Origin: Moraxella boevrei DSM 14165
GTDB lineage: Bacteria; Pseudomonadota; Gammaproteobacteria; Pseudomonadales; Moraxellaceae
Assembly (NCBI RefSeq): GCF_000379845.1
Contig: NZ_KB903772.1
Coordinates: 24,955 to 88,954 of the forward strand
Length of the DNA stretch: 64,000 nucleotides
Direction: 5' to 3'
Shown here piece by piece: positions 8,988-17,802 of the stretch. The translations under genes and the position numbers were made by a program. Position 1 is the first letter of the stretch. Every line of letters begins with the position of its first letter. A model generated the notes under the pieces. That model saw only the letters and a list, made by a program, of their open reading frames with translations, had not been told where the DNA came from and did not search any database.

Positions 8988-9671
8988 TTAATTTATTACT
9001 GATTTTCCATGATTATCCCAATGTAAAAATACCCAATGGTATAAAATCGCTGATAACATCACAATCAAAATCGGCAAGGTTAACGCTAAATAACCGACTT
9101 TTACATATAAAATTGCCCCAATTACGCCACCGCCACAAAAACAATACCAAATCATCGCTTGGAACATCACCATTTTTTTATCAGTTTTTCGCCCTGCCAA
9201 CCAATTCCCCATAGATGCCCCCATGTCAGACGTTAACCCAGTCAGATGCGTGGTGCGAATGCCCGTGCCTTTATAAGTTGCCACTATGGAGTTTTGTAAA
9301 CCGCATGCCATGGTTGCAAAAAAATGCCCTAAAAATGAATGTTGATAAAATAAAACTAAACTGAGAATTAATAAAATTGTTTCGATACACAATGCTACGC
9401 CGTAGCGTCGCCCTTCTTTTAAATCGGTATTACCGACCACAAAGCCACTTATCACCGACCCTGCCAAAAATGACAACAACACCGCACACACCATAAGTAA
9501 CATTTTAACATCGCTATTGGCAATCGCTGTGGCAAACAGTGATACATTGCCTGTCACATGCGATGCCGACAAATGAGTAAAGCCAACCAATGCCGTGCTA
9601 TTGACACAGCCTGCACTGAATGCCAACACACCGCCACCGATGCGTATCCATAAGGGAAGTTTTTCAAGCAT
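8988..9671 (-). CDS. DUF1275 (YoaK-family) membrane protein
   Basis: A 227-residue membrane protein with about six predicted transmembrane helices. Family features are the N-terminal FSAGCVNSTALVGF, LSASHVTGNVSLFA and the middle GLQNSIVATYKGTGIRTTHLTGL segment, which match YoaK/DUF1275. Biochemical function is not established. Start ATG at 9671. Divergent from the nuclease gene and convergent with rpsT. Confidence 0.9.
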   Translation of the reverse strand: MLEKLPLWIRIGGGVLAFSAGCVNSTALVGFTHLSASHVTGNVSLFATAIANSDVKMLLMVCAVLLSFLAGSVISGFVVGNTDLKEGRRYGVALCIETILLILSLVLFYQHSFLGHFFATMACGLQNSIVATYKGTGIRTTHLTGLTSDMGASMGNWLAGRKTDKKMVMFQAMIWYCFCGGGVIGAILYVKVGYLALTLPILIVMLSAILYHWVFLHWDNHGKSVIN

Positions 9672-9783
9672 GACTTATTCTTAATCAAGAAATAAAATAA
9701 CGGGACAAAATAATAAAGATACAAAAAATCGGCTACATCATATATAATATAGCCATGATTTTCAATGACATTTTGAGAAAAAT

Positions 9784-10638
9784 ATGCAAAGTTCTTCCAT
9801 TTATTTATTTAACCGTACTGTATTTAGCATGAGTTTGGTGGTGCTACTATCCGCCTGTGGCGGTTCAAGTGCTACAACAGGCAACCAAAATAATTCTACT
9901 ATCCCAACAAATCCAAATACTAATCAAAACAATAGCTTACCAAATCAAGCCGATTTTGCTAAATGTAGCGAACAAATTTACCAACAACAGCCGACTATTT
10001 CCGCCAGTATGAACAAAGGCAGTTATCCACTGTGTTTTAACGGCTTTGCGGTACTATATTCGGGCGTTTCTCGCACGCCGATTTGGGTAAGTGAGCACTT
10101 GACCCGTCAGCGATTGACCTATGCCAAAACCTTGCAACGTGAAGATAATTTTCACCCCGAAGAACGTTTGCCAACGGAGTTTCGCAGTGAACTTGCCGAT
10201 TACCGTAACTCAGGCTACGACCGTGGGCATCTTGCTCCCAATGCCGATATGTCCAACAAAACTGCTCAATACGACAGCTTTAGCCTTGCCAATATCGCCC
10301 CACAGCACCCTGATAATAACCAAAAAAACTGGGTAAGAATTGAACAACTCACTCGCAGTTTAACCAATCAACACGGCTCAAGCTATGTGGTAACTGGGGT
10401 GTCGTATTTATCGCCACAAGTGCAAAAACTCAACAATCGTATCCTTGTTCCAACGCATTTTTTTAAGGCGGTTTATTTTCCAACGCAAAATCAAGCAGTT
10501 GCTTTTATCACGCCTAACGATGCCAGTCAGCAAACCGAGATTGTCAGCTTACAGCAGTTACAGGCAATCACAGGCGTGGATGCTTTTCCAAATCTACCGT
10601 ATGTGGTAAAAAGTGTGAAAATGGCGGTAAATTTTTAA
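9784..10638 (+). CDS. DNA/RNA non-specific endonuclease, lipoprotein
   Basis: A 284-residue secreted beta-beta-alpha-metal nuclease (NUC1/EndA family). The signal peptide ends in the lipobox LLSAC, followed by an Asn/Thr/Ser-rich linker (about residues 25-55). The catalytic motif is DRGHLAPNADM with the general-base His; the magnesium-coordinating Asn is in the NIAPQHPDNNQKNW segment. It likely degrades extracellular nucleic acid at the cell surface or in the periplasm. An alternative start at the internal Met (9829) would still give a lipoprotein signal. Single gene. Confidence 0.93.
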   Translation: MQSSSIYLFNRTVFSMSLVVLLSACGGSSATTGNQNNSTIPTNPNTNQNNSLPNQADFAKCSEQIYQQQPTISASMNKGSYPLCFNGFAVLYSGVSRTPIWVSEHLTRQRLTYAKTLQREDNFHPEERLPTEFRSELADYRNSGYDRGHLAPNADMSNKTAQYDSFSLANIAPQHPDNNQKNWVRIEQLTRSLTNQHGSSYVVTGVSYLSPQVQKLNNRILVPTHFFKAVYFPTQNQAVAFITPNDASQQTEIVSLQQLQAITGVDAFPNLPYVVKSVKMAVNF

Positions 10639-10683
10639 AAATTGAGAAATAATTTTGATAAGACAACTTAAAAAGATAAAAGA

Positions 10684-10965
10684 ATGAAAAATTTTCAACC
10701 GTTTGCAAATGATAGCCAAAGTGTCAGCGTGGAAGGCGAAACAGGCGAGTTAACCTTTGAAAATCAAGGTGAACAAGTGAATTTTTATGGCAATGCGACT
10801 TTTTATCTTGACCGTCAAAGCCTTGAATTAGCCATGCAATTACAGCAACAATTTGCCAATATTGTGGCATATTTACAACAAAAAGATGCCGAAAATACTG
10901 AACACTCGCAAACTGTTGCCAAATATAAAGCGAATGTAACTGAAGTGGCAAATCCATTTTTATAA
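10684..10965 (+). CDS. Hypothetical protein
   Basis: A 93-residue acidic cytoplasmic protein with Gln-rich helical C-terminal half (LELAMQLQQQFANIVAYLQQ). No family recognised. AAAAAGATAAAAGA precedes the ATG. It follows the nuclease by 45 bases and its stop abuts the convergent emrB stop with no gap. Confidence 0.65.
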   Translation: MKNFQPFANDSQSVSVEGETGELTFENQGEQVNFYGNATFYLDRQSLELAMQLQQQFANIVAYLQQKDAENTEHSQTVAKYKANVTEVANPFL

Positions 10966-12510
10966 TTAATGGTGAAACGGGGGTTTTGCCAACCAAATCA
11001 AGCCAATTAATAATAAAAAGATGAAACCAAACGCATAAAATACGTCATTTGAACCAATAATTAATGCTTGCTGGGTGATGTTTTGATTAAGGTAAGTCAA
11101 AGCTTGTTGGTGGGTCATGCCAGTCGCTTCAAGTTGTGCAATCAAGGCTTGGGCGTTTGAACCATTGGATACTGTTTCGGTGAGATACGCATGGTGCAAC
11201 ACAGAGCGTCTATCCCATACCGTCATCACGAGCGATGCCCCAATCCCGCCCGCTAACGTCCGCACAAAAGTAAATAATCCTGTCGCTGATGCCATTTTGT
11301 GCATCGGCACATTTGACAAAGCAATGGTGGTCAAAGGCATAAAAAACATCGCTGTGCCAATCCCTTGAATCAACTGCGGCCAAAACACATCCCAAAAAGC
11401 CATCTGCGGATTAAACTCACTTCGCCAAATAAATGTGCTAGCATACACGATAAAACTTAAGGTCACTAAAATCCGCATATCCACGCTACGTGCGTATTTA
11501 CCGATAATCGGCGTTAAAAGCACAGGAAAAATTCCAATCGGAGCAGCGGCAAGTCCTGCCCAAATCGCCGTGTAGCCCATCGTCTGTTGGAGCATAACAG
11601 GCAACAGCACAATCGCCCCCATATACAGTAAAAACGCAAGGCTAATCACCACTGTGCCAATGGTAAAATTACGGTCCGCAAACAGGGATAAATCAATAAT
11701 CGGAAACTTTTCACCACGTTCCCAGATTACCAAATACGCTAAGCCCAATACACTGACCAATGCCAAAAGGATAATCTCGCTCGATGCGAACCAATCCAAC
11801 TCTTTACCACGGTCGAGAAAAAACTGCAATGCACCGACACCAACCACGAGTAAAGTTAAGCCAATGACATCAACTTTAGTCTTGTGAATGGGGGTTTCAC
11901 GATTTTTGAGCTGTTGCCATGCCAACACAATCGCCACAACACCAATCGGAATATTAATAAAAAATATCCAACCCCAATGGTAGTTATCCACCAAATAACC
12001 ACCCAAAATCGGACCTAAAATCGGTGCAGTCACTACGACCATGGCAAACAATCCTAACGCCATGGCGTGCTTTTCTCTTGGGAATGCCTGTAATAACAAG
12101 GCTTGCGACAGCGGAATCATCGGACCTGCGACCGCCCCTTGTGCCATCCTTGCCCCAATCAGCATGGGTAGACTGTGGGAAATGCCACATAGCCACGAGC
12201 AAAACACAAACAAACTTGCCGACCACAAAAATACTTTTACCGAACCAAACTGACGAGCGAGCCAGCCCGTCAAGGGAATGGAAATCGCATTGGCAACGGC
12301 AAACATAGTAATCACCCATGTACCTTGCGATGTTGCTGCACCCAAATCCCCTGCAATAGTTGGCAAGGCAACGTTAGCGATGGTCGAATCTAGCACCATC
12401 ATAAATACCGCCATTGATAAAGCAAAAGTGGTAATCACCAGTGGCGTCCCTGACAAAGGCGGTAGGCTAAAGGCTGGGTTTGGGCTTTGAGGTGCGATAG
12501 CATCTGCCAT
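10966..12510 (-). CDS. emrB: DHA2-family MFS multidrug efflux pump, EmrB type
   Basis: Proton-driven inner-membrane drug exporter with 514 residues and about 14 predicted membrane helices. Motifs: LDSTIANVALPTIAGDLGA in helix 1 (family motif D1), the loop 2-3 motif GWLARQFGSVKVFLWS, and the helix 5 motif C-like region TAPILGPILGGYL. The start lies 10 bases after the emrA stop, so the two form an operon; the pump, adaptor EmrA and an outer-membrane TolC-type channel would make a tripartite system. The outer-membrane component is not in this window. Confidence 0.93.
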   Translation of the reverse strand: MADAIAPQSPNPAFSLPPLSGTPLVITTFALSMAVFMMVLDSTIANVALPTIAGDLGAATSQGTWVITMFAVANAISIPLTGWLARQFGSVKVFLWSASLFVFCSWLCGISHSLPMLIGARMAQGAVAGPMIPLSQALLLQAFPREKHAMALGLFAMVVVTAPILGPILGGYLVDNYHWGWIFFINIPIGVVAIVLAWQQLKNRETPIHKTKVDVIGLTLLVVGVGALQFFLDRGKELDWFASSEIILLALVSVLGLAYLVIWERGEKFPIIDLSLFADRNFTIGTVVISLAFLLYMGAIVLLPVMLQQTMGYTAIWAGLAAAPIGIFPVLLTPIIGKYARSVDMRILVTLSFIVYASTFIWRSEFNPQMAFWDVFWPQLIQGIGTAMFFMPLTTIALSNVPMHKMASATGLFTFVRTLAGGIGASLVMTVWDRRSVLHHAYLTETVSNGSNAQALIAQLEATGMTHQQALTYLNQNITQQALIIGSNDVFYAFGFIFLLLIGLIWLAKPPFHH

Positions 12511-12520
12511 GAGTTGCCCC

Positions 12521-13771
12521 TTATTTGCTATCGTGTAAGATTTGTTCGATGATTTGTTGTGCCCCTGTCATATCAGCTTGGACAGTCATCACCGCCACAG
12601 GCTTGGTATTGGCGGTTGCAGTGGCGACTTGTGGCTGATTGACCGCATCTCGACTGTCAATCTCAGCGTGCATACTCAAGCCCACACGTAGGGGATGTTT
12701 AGCGACTTCTTGCTCATCAAGAGCAATGCGTACAGGCACCCGTTGGGTAACTTTAATCCAGTTACCCGTTGCATTTTGGGCAGGCAATGCCGAAAACGCA
12801 CTGCCAGTTCCTGCTGACAGTCCCACCACTTTGCCGTGATATTCCACTTCATCGCCATATAGGTCAGATTTTAACAACACTTTTTGCCCAATTCGGATAT
12901 CTTTGAGCTGATTTTCTTTAAAATTGGCATCCACCCATAAATCATGCAAAGGCACAATTACCATTAATGGCGTACCTGCGTTGATTTTTTGCCCAAGCTG
13001 AACGCTACGGCGAGCAACTTGCCCATCCACAGGGGCAGTGATTTGGGTACGAGTAAGGTTAAGCCACGCATTTTGGATATTGGTAATCGCTGATTGTACC
13101 GCAGGTTGGTTTAGCACGTTGCTATCGCCGATGTTGGCAAGCGTGGTGTTGCGTTGGGCTTTGGCGGTGGCAATGGCAGTTTTAGCGGTGTTTTGTTTTG
13201 CCAATGATACCTCAAGTTGGGCTTGAGCGGTCGCCACTTTATCAGCGGCGTGCTGTAACTCTTCTTGGGAAACCGCATTCATTTTCACCAGTTGGGCACG
13301 GCGTTGATAGTCGGCTTGGGCGGTCTTTAACGCCACTTTTGCCGTGTCAATTTGGCTGTTAATCTCGTTAAAAGCGGTTTGAGCTTGGGTGATACTGGCA
13401 TCGGCTTGACCCACACTTACCGATTGGATTTTAAACTGACGTATAGCGGTTTTTAACTGAGCTTGAGCGGTTTCCAATGCCAAACTATTGTCTGTCTTAT
13501 CCAACGCAACCAACAATTGCCCACTTTTTACCATATCGGTATCATTCACGCCAATTGCTTGCACTACACCTGTGATTTGGGACGTAATTTGCACCTGATT
13601 GCCATTAACATACGCATCTTCGGTGCTAATGTGATACCGCCACTGGGTAAAATAAAAAAAAGCCACAATCAACGCAATGACCAACAAAATTAGGGTAAAA
13701 ATAATCAGATTGCTACGGCGATTTTTTTGAGCGGTGGTGTTGTTAGCGGTCAAATGAACCTGTTCTGCCAT
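12521..13771 (-). CDS. emrA: HlyD-family periplasmic adaptor, EmrA type
   Basis: A 416-residue membrane fusion protein linking EmrB to an outer-membrane channel. A short cytoplasmic N-terminus is followed by one transmembrane helix (about residues 22-43). Then come the lipoyl half-motif YVNGNQVQITSQITGVVQAI, a long coiled-coil hairpin (about residues 85-215, Gln/Ala-rich), the second lipoyl half with APVDGQVARRSVQLGQKI, and a beta-barrel domain. The C-terminal tail is longer than in E. coli EmrA. No MarR-type regulator lies beside it. Confidence 0.93.
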   Translation of the reverse strand: MAEQVHLTANNTTAQKNRRSNLIIFTLILLVIALIVAFFYFTQWRYHISTEDAYVNGNQVQITSQITGVVQAIGVNDTDMVKSGQLLVALDKTDNSLALETAQAQLKTAIRQFKIQSVSVGQADASITQAQTAFNEINSQIDTAKVALKTAQADYQRRAQLVKMNAVSQEELQHAADKVATAQAQLEVSLAKQNTAKTAIATAKAQRNTTLANIGDSNVLNQPAVQSAITNIQNAWLNLTRTQITAPVDGQVARRSVQLGQKINAGTPLMVIVPLHDLWVDANFKENQLKDIRIGQKVLLKSDLYGDEVEYHGKVVGLSAGTGSAFSALPAQNATGNWIKVTQRVPVRIALDEQEVAKHPLRVGLSMHAEIDSRDAVNQPQVATATANTKPVAVMTVQADMTGAQQIIEQILHDSK

Positions 13772-13923
13772 ACCATTTTCCTTTGACTAAACCCAAAAAA
13801 TCCGACTGCAAGCAACCGGATGATGGAATTAAGCGGATAAGTTTTAACGAAAAAATAACTCGCTAATATACGCTTTAATATTTGATAAAACAAGCATCAA
13901 AATACAATGCAGTTATTGCATAA

Positions 13924-13948
13924 GCAATATTTTGCTTAAAAATATTGC
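13924..13948. promoter_or_regulatory. Palindrome between queE and emrA
   Basis: GCAATATTTT and AAAATATTGC form a perfect 10-bp inverted repeat with a 5-base spacer, preceded by a smaller palindrome TTGCATAAGCAA. It lies about 150 bases upstream of emrA and lacks a clear poly-T on the minus strand, so it may be an operator for the efflux operon rather than a queE terminator. Confidence 0.45.
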
Positions 13949-14017
13949 AAAACTTTAACAAGAATGACAATGTTCGCTAAAATTTCTGTATCAACTTGAG
14001 CAAAAAGTTCTTAAGCA

Positions 14018-14734
14018 TTATTTGCCTTTCGCATCCGCCCAAATGATTTTATGTAGTTGCAATTGCAAACGTACAGGCAAATTATCCGCCAAAATCCATT
14101 CGGCAAGCTCAGTTGCAAGGCTCGGTACATCGCCACGTTGAGCCTCATCAATGTTAAACATCGGTGAAAACCAAACCGTGCCAACTTTGTGGTGCAACGC
14201 GTGTTCAAACAGTTTTTGCTTTGCCCAGTCATAATCAGCACGGTTCATAATCACGAGCTTTAGCTGGTCATGTTTGGTCAAATATGCCAAATTTTCCCAC
14301 AGATTTTTATCCACTTCGCCCGAACTTGGGGTTTTTAAATCCATGACTTTTGATACCGCCACAGGTACATTTTTTACCGACAACGCCCCTGCGGTTTCGA
14401 GCGAAAGTTCGTAGCCGTGTTCTAATAATAGCTTCATTAAGGCAATGGCATTGGGTTGGGCGAGTGGCTCACCCCCTGTTAAACAGATGCGTTTGCACTG
14501 AAATCTTTGTGCTTTTTCTAAAATATCTATTAAGGAAAAACGCTCACCACCACTAAACGCATAAGTCGTATCACAGTACACACAGCGGAGAGGACAACCT
14601 GTCAAACGAATAAAAATCGTTGGTAAACCTGCGGTTAATGCTTCACCTTGTAATGAATAAAAAATTTCGCTGACTTTTAGCCCTGCATTTGGGTCAGTCG
14701 TAGGGATAAGTGGGGTTCGTAATGAATGGCTCAT
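14018..14734 (-). CDS. queE: 7-carboxy-7-deazaguanine synthase (radical SAM)
   Basis: QueE converts 6-carboxy-tetrahydropterin to 7-carboxy-7-deazaguanine in queuosine biosynthesis. It has 238 residues. The radical SAM cluster motif is CPLRCVYC (C-x3-C-x2-C), preceded by the substrate-side EIFYSLQGE and followed by LTGGEPL, which binds SAM. Length and layout fit the gammaproteobacterial form. Upstream and downstream genes are unrelated to queuosine. Confidence 0.94.
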   Translation of the reverse strand: MSHSLRTPLIPTTDPNAGLKVSEIFYSLQGEALTAGLPTIFIRLTGCPLRCVYCDTTYAFSGGERFSLIDILEKAQRFQCKRICLTGGEPLAQPNAIALMKLLLEHGYELSLETAGALSVKNVPVAVSKVMDLKTPSSGEVDKNLWENLAYLTKHDQLKLVIMNRADYDWAKQKLFEHALHHKVGTVWFSPMFNIDEAQRGDVPSLATELAEWILADNLPVRLQLQLHKIIWADAKGK

Positions 14735-14964
14735 ATTGATATAATTGTTTAAAAAATTGGTTATTTTAACAAATTTTTAATAAATATTGTAAAATTTCAC
14801 CAAGTTTTTTGGGGATAATTGGCAAGTTGTGGCAGTATTTATCAAAATTTTTTTTAAATCTTGGCAAAAAAATGCTAAAAATACTTGTCAACTGAGAAAA
14901 ATTTGGGTAACATGGCAGTTAGCTTAAGGAAACTCTTTACTTTCGTTTTTGCAAGGAGCAAGTC

Positions 14965-15312
14965 ATGAACGACAATCAACTTGAACAAATCAAAAATCAC
15001 CCCTCTTTTAAATTAATGGAAAGCAAAAAATCCAAACTTGGGCTTGCCTTTACGCTATTAACCTTAGTGGTGTATTTTAGCTATATTATTATGGTTGGGA
15101 CAAATCCTGCCCTATTTGGTACGCCTGTGGCAGCTGGCAAAGTTACTACGATTGGCATTTATTGGGGCTTATTTGTGATTTTCTTTTCAATTATTATCAC
15201 CGCAATTTATGTCTATAAAGCCAACGGCGAATTTGATGATTTGACCAAAAAAGTCATGAGTGATTTGGATTTAAAACAAGAAAAGCCACCTGTGGTAACC
15301 AATGCCCATTAA
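14965..15312 (+). CDS. DUF485 membrane protein paired with acetate symporter
   Basis: A 115-residue inner-membrane protein with two predicted helices (about residues 25-48 and 62-86), beginning with the DUF485 pattern IKNHPSFKLMESKKSKLGLA. DUF485 genes almost always precede actP, as here (75 bases upstream), and are thought to assist the symporter, but the role is not proven. AAGGAG lies before ATG 14965. No acs gene is present in this locus. Confidence 0.92.
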   Translation: MNDNQLEQIKNHPSFKLMESKKSKLGLAFTLLTLVVYFSYIIMVGTNPALFGTPVAAGKVTTIGIYWGLFVIFFSIIITAIYVYKANGEFDDLTKKVMSDLDLKQEKPPVVTNAH

Positions 15313-15387
15313 GGTTTAGCGTGCAGGATGTTAATAAAAAAGTATTTTTATTAAGCAAGCTAAATTTCAGGGATATAAGGAAATTTT

Positions 15388-17088
15388 ATGAAAAAATTCA
15401 CACAATCTTTGCTGACAAAAGTCATGCCAATGATGGCAATGTTGTCAGTGTCCTCACTCGCATTTGCTGATGCTATAGCAGGTGAAGTTGAAAAGCAACC
15501 ATTAAACCTAGCGGCGATTGGGATGTTTGTCCTATTCGTTTTGGGTACACTTGGCATTACTTTTTGGGCATCGAAACAAAACCAAACTGCCAGTGACTTT
15601 TATACCGCAGGTGGTGGGATTTCAGGCTTTAAAAATGGTCTGGCGATTGCAGGTGACTTTATGTCAGCTGCGTCGTTTTTGGGTATTTCTGCGATGGTGT
15701 TCACCAACGGTTATGATGGACTGTTATACTCGACAGGCTTTTTGATTGGTTGGCCTTTGGTGCTATTCTTAATCGCTGAACGTCTGCGTAACTTGGGTAA
15801 ATTTACCTTTGCGGATGTGGCATCTTACCGTTTTGCCCAAACACCTGTTCGCATTTTTGCGGCCTCTGGCACGATGATTGTGGTACTCGTTTACTTAATT
15901 GCTCAAATGGTGGGTGCAGGTAAATTAATCCAGCTACTTTTTGGCTTAAATTACATTTGGGCGGTGATTATCGTTGGCGTGCTGATGATGGCATATGTGC
16001 TGTTTGGTGGTATGTTAGCCACTACATGGGTGCAGATTATCAAAGCAGTGTTGTTGCTATCGGGTGCGTCATTTATGGCGATTGCGGTATTGTATCATGT
16101 CGGTTTTAGCCCAGAAGAGATGTTCCGTCAAGCCACTGCTGTACATGAAAAAGGCACGAAAATCATGGCACCTGGTAGCCTTGCCTCAAACCCGATTGAT
16201 GCGGTGTCATTAGGCTTAGCCTTAATGTTCGGTACAGCAGGATTGCCACATATTTTAATGCGTTTCTTCACTGTTCCTGATGCGGCGGAAGCTCGTAAAT
16301 CAGTACTCGTTGCCACAGGTTTTATCGGTTATTTTTACCTATTAACGTTCGTAATTGGTTTTGGCGGTATCCTACTTGTCACCAAAGATAATCCACATTT
16401 CTTTGAAACAGTCGTTAAAGATGGCAAAGAAGTGGTACAAATGATTGGTGGTACTAATATGACAGCTATTCACTTGGCTGAAGTTGTTGGTGGTAATATG
16501 TTTTTAGGCTTTATCTCTGCCGTTGCATTTGCCACGATTTTGGCGGTGGTTGCAGGCTTGACCTTATCGGGTGCGTCAGCAGTAAGCCATGACATCTATG
16601 CCGAAGTTATCAAAAAAGGTCAAGTCAGCCACGAAGATGAGTTAAAAGTCTCACGTATGACGGTTATGGCATTGGGTGTGATTGCGGTGGTTTTAGGTAT
16701 TGCCTTTGAACAACAAAACATCGCATTTATGGTTGGTCTTGCCTTTGCGGTGGCCGCATCAGCAAACTTCCCAATCTTGTTATTGTCCATGTTCTGGAGT
16801 GGTTTAACCACAAAAGGTGCGGTGTTTGGTGGATTTGCAGGGTTAATTGCAGCGGCAGTATTAATCGTGCTAGGTCCAACCGTATGGGTAGATGTAATGC
16901 ACCACGAATCGGCGATTTTTCCATACAAAAATCCTGCGATTTTTAGTATGCCAATTGCATTCTTTGTGGCATGGATTGTGTCAATTACGGATAAATCACC
17001 ACGAGCTGCTATTGATAAAGATGGATTTGATGCCCAGTATGTACGTTCATTAACAGGCATCGGTGCGGCAAAAGCCTCTGACCACTAA
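15388..17088 (+). CDS. actP: Cation/acetate symporter
   Basis: Sodium:solute symporter family (SSS) transporter for acetate and similar short carboxylates, 566 residues. The N-terminus carries a cleavable-looking signal ([11 protein letters not shown]). The core has 13 predicted helices, with [29 protein letters not shown] in helix 1-2, the family's typical start. TTYMAGLxx-type sodium-site residues fall in the [18 protein letters not shown] segment. It follows the DUF485 gene in an operon and is closed by a terminator. Confidence 0.95.
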   Translation: MKKFTQSLLTKVMPMMAMLSVSSLAFADAIAGEVEKQPLNLAAIGMFVLFVLGTLGITFWASKQNQTASDFYTAGGGISGFKNGLAIAGDFMSAASFLGISAMVFTNGYDGLLYSTGFLIGWPLVLFLIAERLRNLGKFTFADVASYRFAQTPVRIFAASGTMIVVLVYLIAQMVGAGKLIQLLFGLNYIWAVIIVGVLMMAYVLFGGMLATTWVQIIKAVLLLSGASFMAIAVLYHVGFSPEEMFRQATAVHEKGTKIMAPGSLASNPIDAVSLGLALMFGTAGLPHILMRFFTVPDAAEARKSVLVATGFIGYFYLLTFVIGFGGILLVTKDNPHFFETVVKDGKEVVQMIGGTNMTAIHLAEVVGGNMFLGFISAVAFATILAVVAGLTLSGASAVSHDIYAEVIKKGQVSHEDELKVSRMTVMALGVIAVVLGIAFEQQNIAFMVGLAFAVAASANFPILLLSMFWSGLTTKGAVFGGFAGLIAAAVLIVLGPTVWVDVMHHESAIFPYKNPAIFSMPIAFFVAWIVSITDKSPRAAIDKDGFDAQYVRSLTGIGAAKASDH

Positions 17089-17126
17089 TTGATGAATTGT
17101 TAAAATTATCAAAACGTTAATCGTTT

Positions 17127-17164
17127 AAACCCTAAATTAACCAAAGTTAGTTTAGGGTTTTTGT
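17127..17164 (+). terminator. Terminator of actP
   Basis: AACCCTAAA...GTTTAGGGTT hairpin (with AAC/GTT at the loop side) followed by TTTTTG, about 40 bases after the actP stop. Confidence 0.85.
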
Positions 17165-17402
17165 TACCATGTGTTTGCGTGAAATAAGCGGTAATTTTTT
17201 ACATAAATGCCGATAACGCCACAGGTTAACCAAATTAACGGTAGCAAGGTTATCCATGCCTTGGATAAATGGCTTGTAATGATAAACTAAATCTTCAGAA
17301 ATAGTGGGTAAATATCCGTGCGATTGTAAAATCGGTGCTAAACTAAGTGGATAATTATTGTAATAATCACGCCAACCACTATCGTAATAATCATTAATAA
17401 CC
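17147..17402 (-). pseudogene. Possible gene remnant, unknown family
   Basis: On the minus strand a frame is open from just after a TGA near 17402 to a TAA at 17147. It reads like protein (for example NDYYDSGWRDYYNNYPLSLA and further YKPFIQGMDNLATVNLVNLW) but has no start codon near its beginning. The preceding sequence in other frames is not convincing. It may be the tail of a decayed gene; function unknown. Confidence 0.3.
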
Positions 17403-17741
17403 GCAAATTTTCAGCCGTTATTTCGGCGTTAAACAGCTTAAAAATAACGTTTTTTAGGATTTTTAACCGAAATAAAAGGGTGAACCGCTTTCCGTTATGG
17501 TTCGACAAGCTCACTTTGAGCGGAAAACCTAATGCGGTGCATTTTGAGTTCAACTTACTATACGTCAAAAATAGCATAAAAATCCAATATTTTGGGGTAA
17601 TTTATCCTTAAAATTGCTCGGTATGATTGTTTTTTAACAGGACGAAAAGAACACGATGGTATGCTGATATAATGGAGCAAAAAATCGGTTTTGACAACTT
17701 GGGCAGGTTATTATTTTTTAAGTTTTACTTAGGTAAAAAAT
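17165..17741. other. Non-coding gap between actP and the symporter gene
   Basis: Apart from the possible gene remnant and a REP-like element, this AT-rich stretch shows no convincing gene. Confidence 0.5.
17489..17527. repeat. REP-like element with GTTCGACAAGCTCA core
   Basis: TTTCCG and CGGAAA arms enclose GGTTCGACAAGCTCACTTTG. The GGTTCGACAAGCTCAC core is recognisable from dispersed intergenic repeats in several proteobacteria. Only one copy is seen in the window. Confidence 0.4.
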
Positions 17742-17769
17742 AAAACCCATTACAAAAGTAATGGGTTTT
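17742..17769 (-). terminator. Terminator of the alanine/glycine symporter gene
   Basis: Perfect hairpin AAAACCCATTAC / GTAATGGGTTTT with an AAAA loop; on the minus strand it is followed by ATTTTTTACC. Confidence 0.9.
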
Positions 17770-17802
17770 GTAAAGTTTTATCACAAAGCTAAAAACGATA
17801 AA

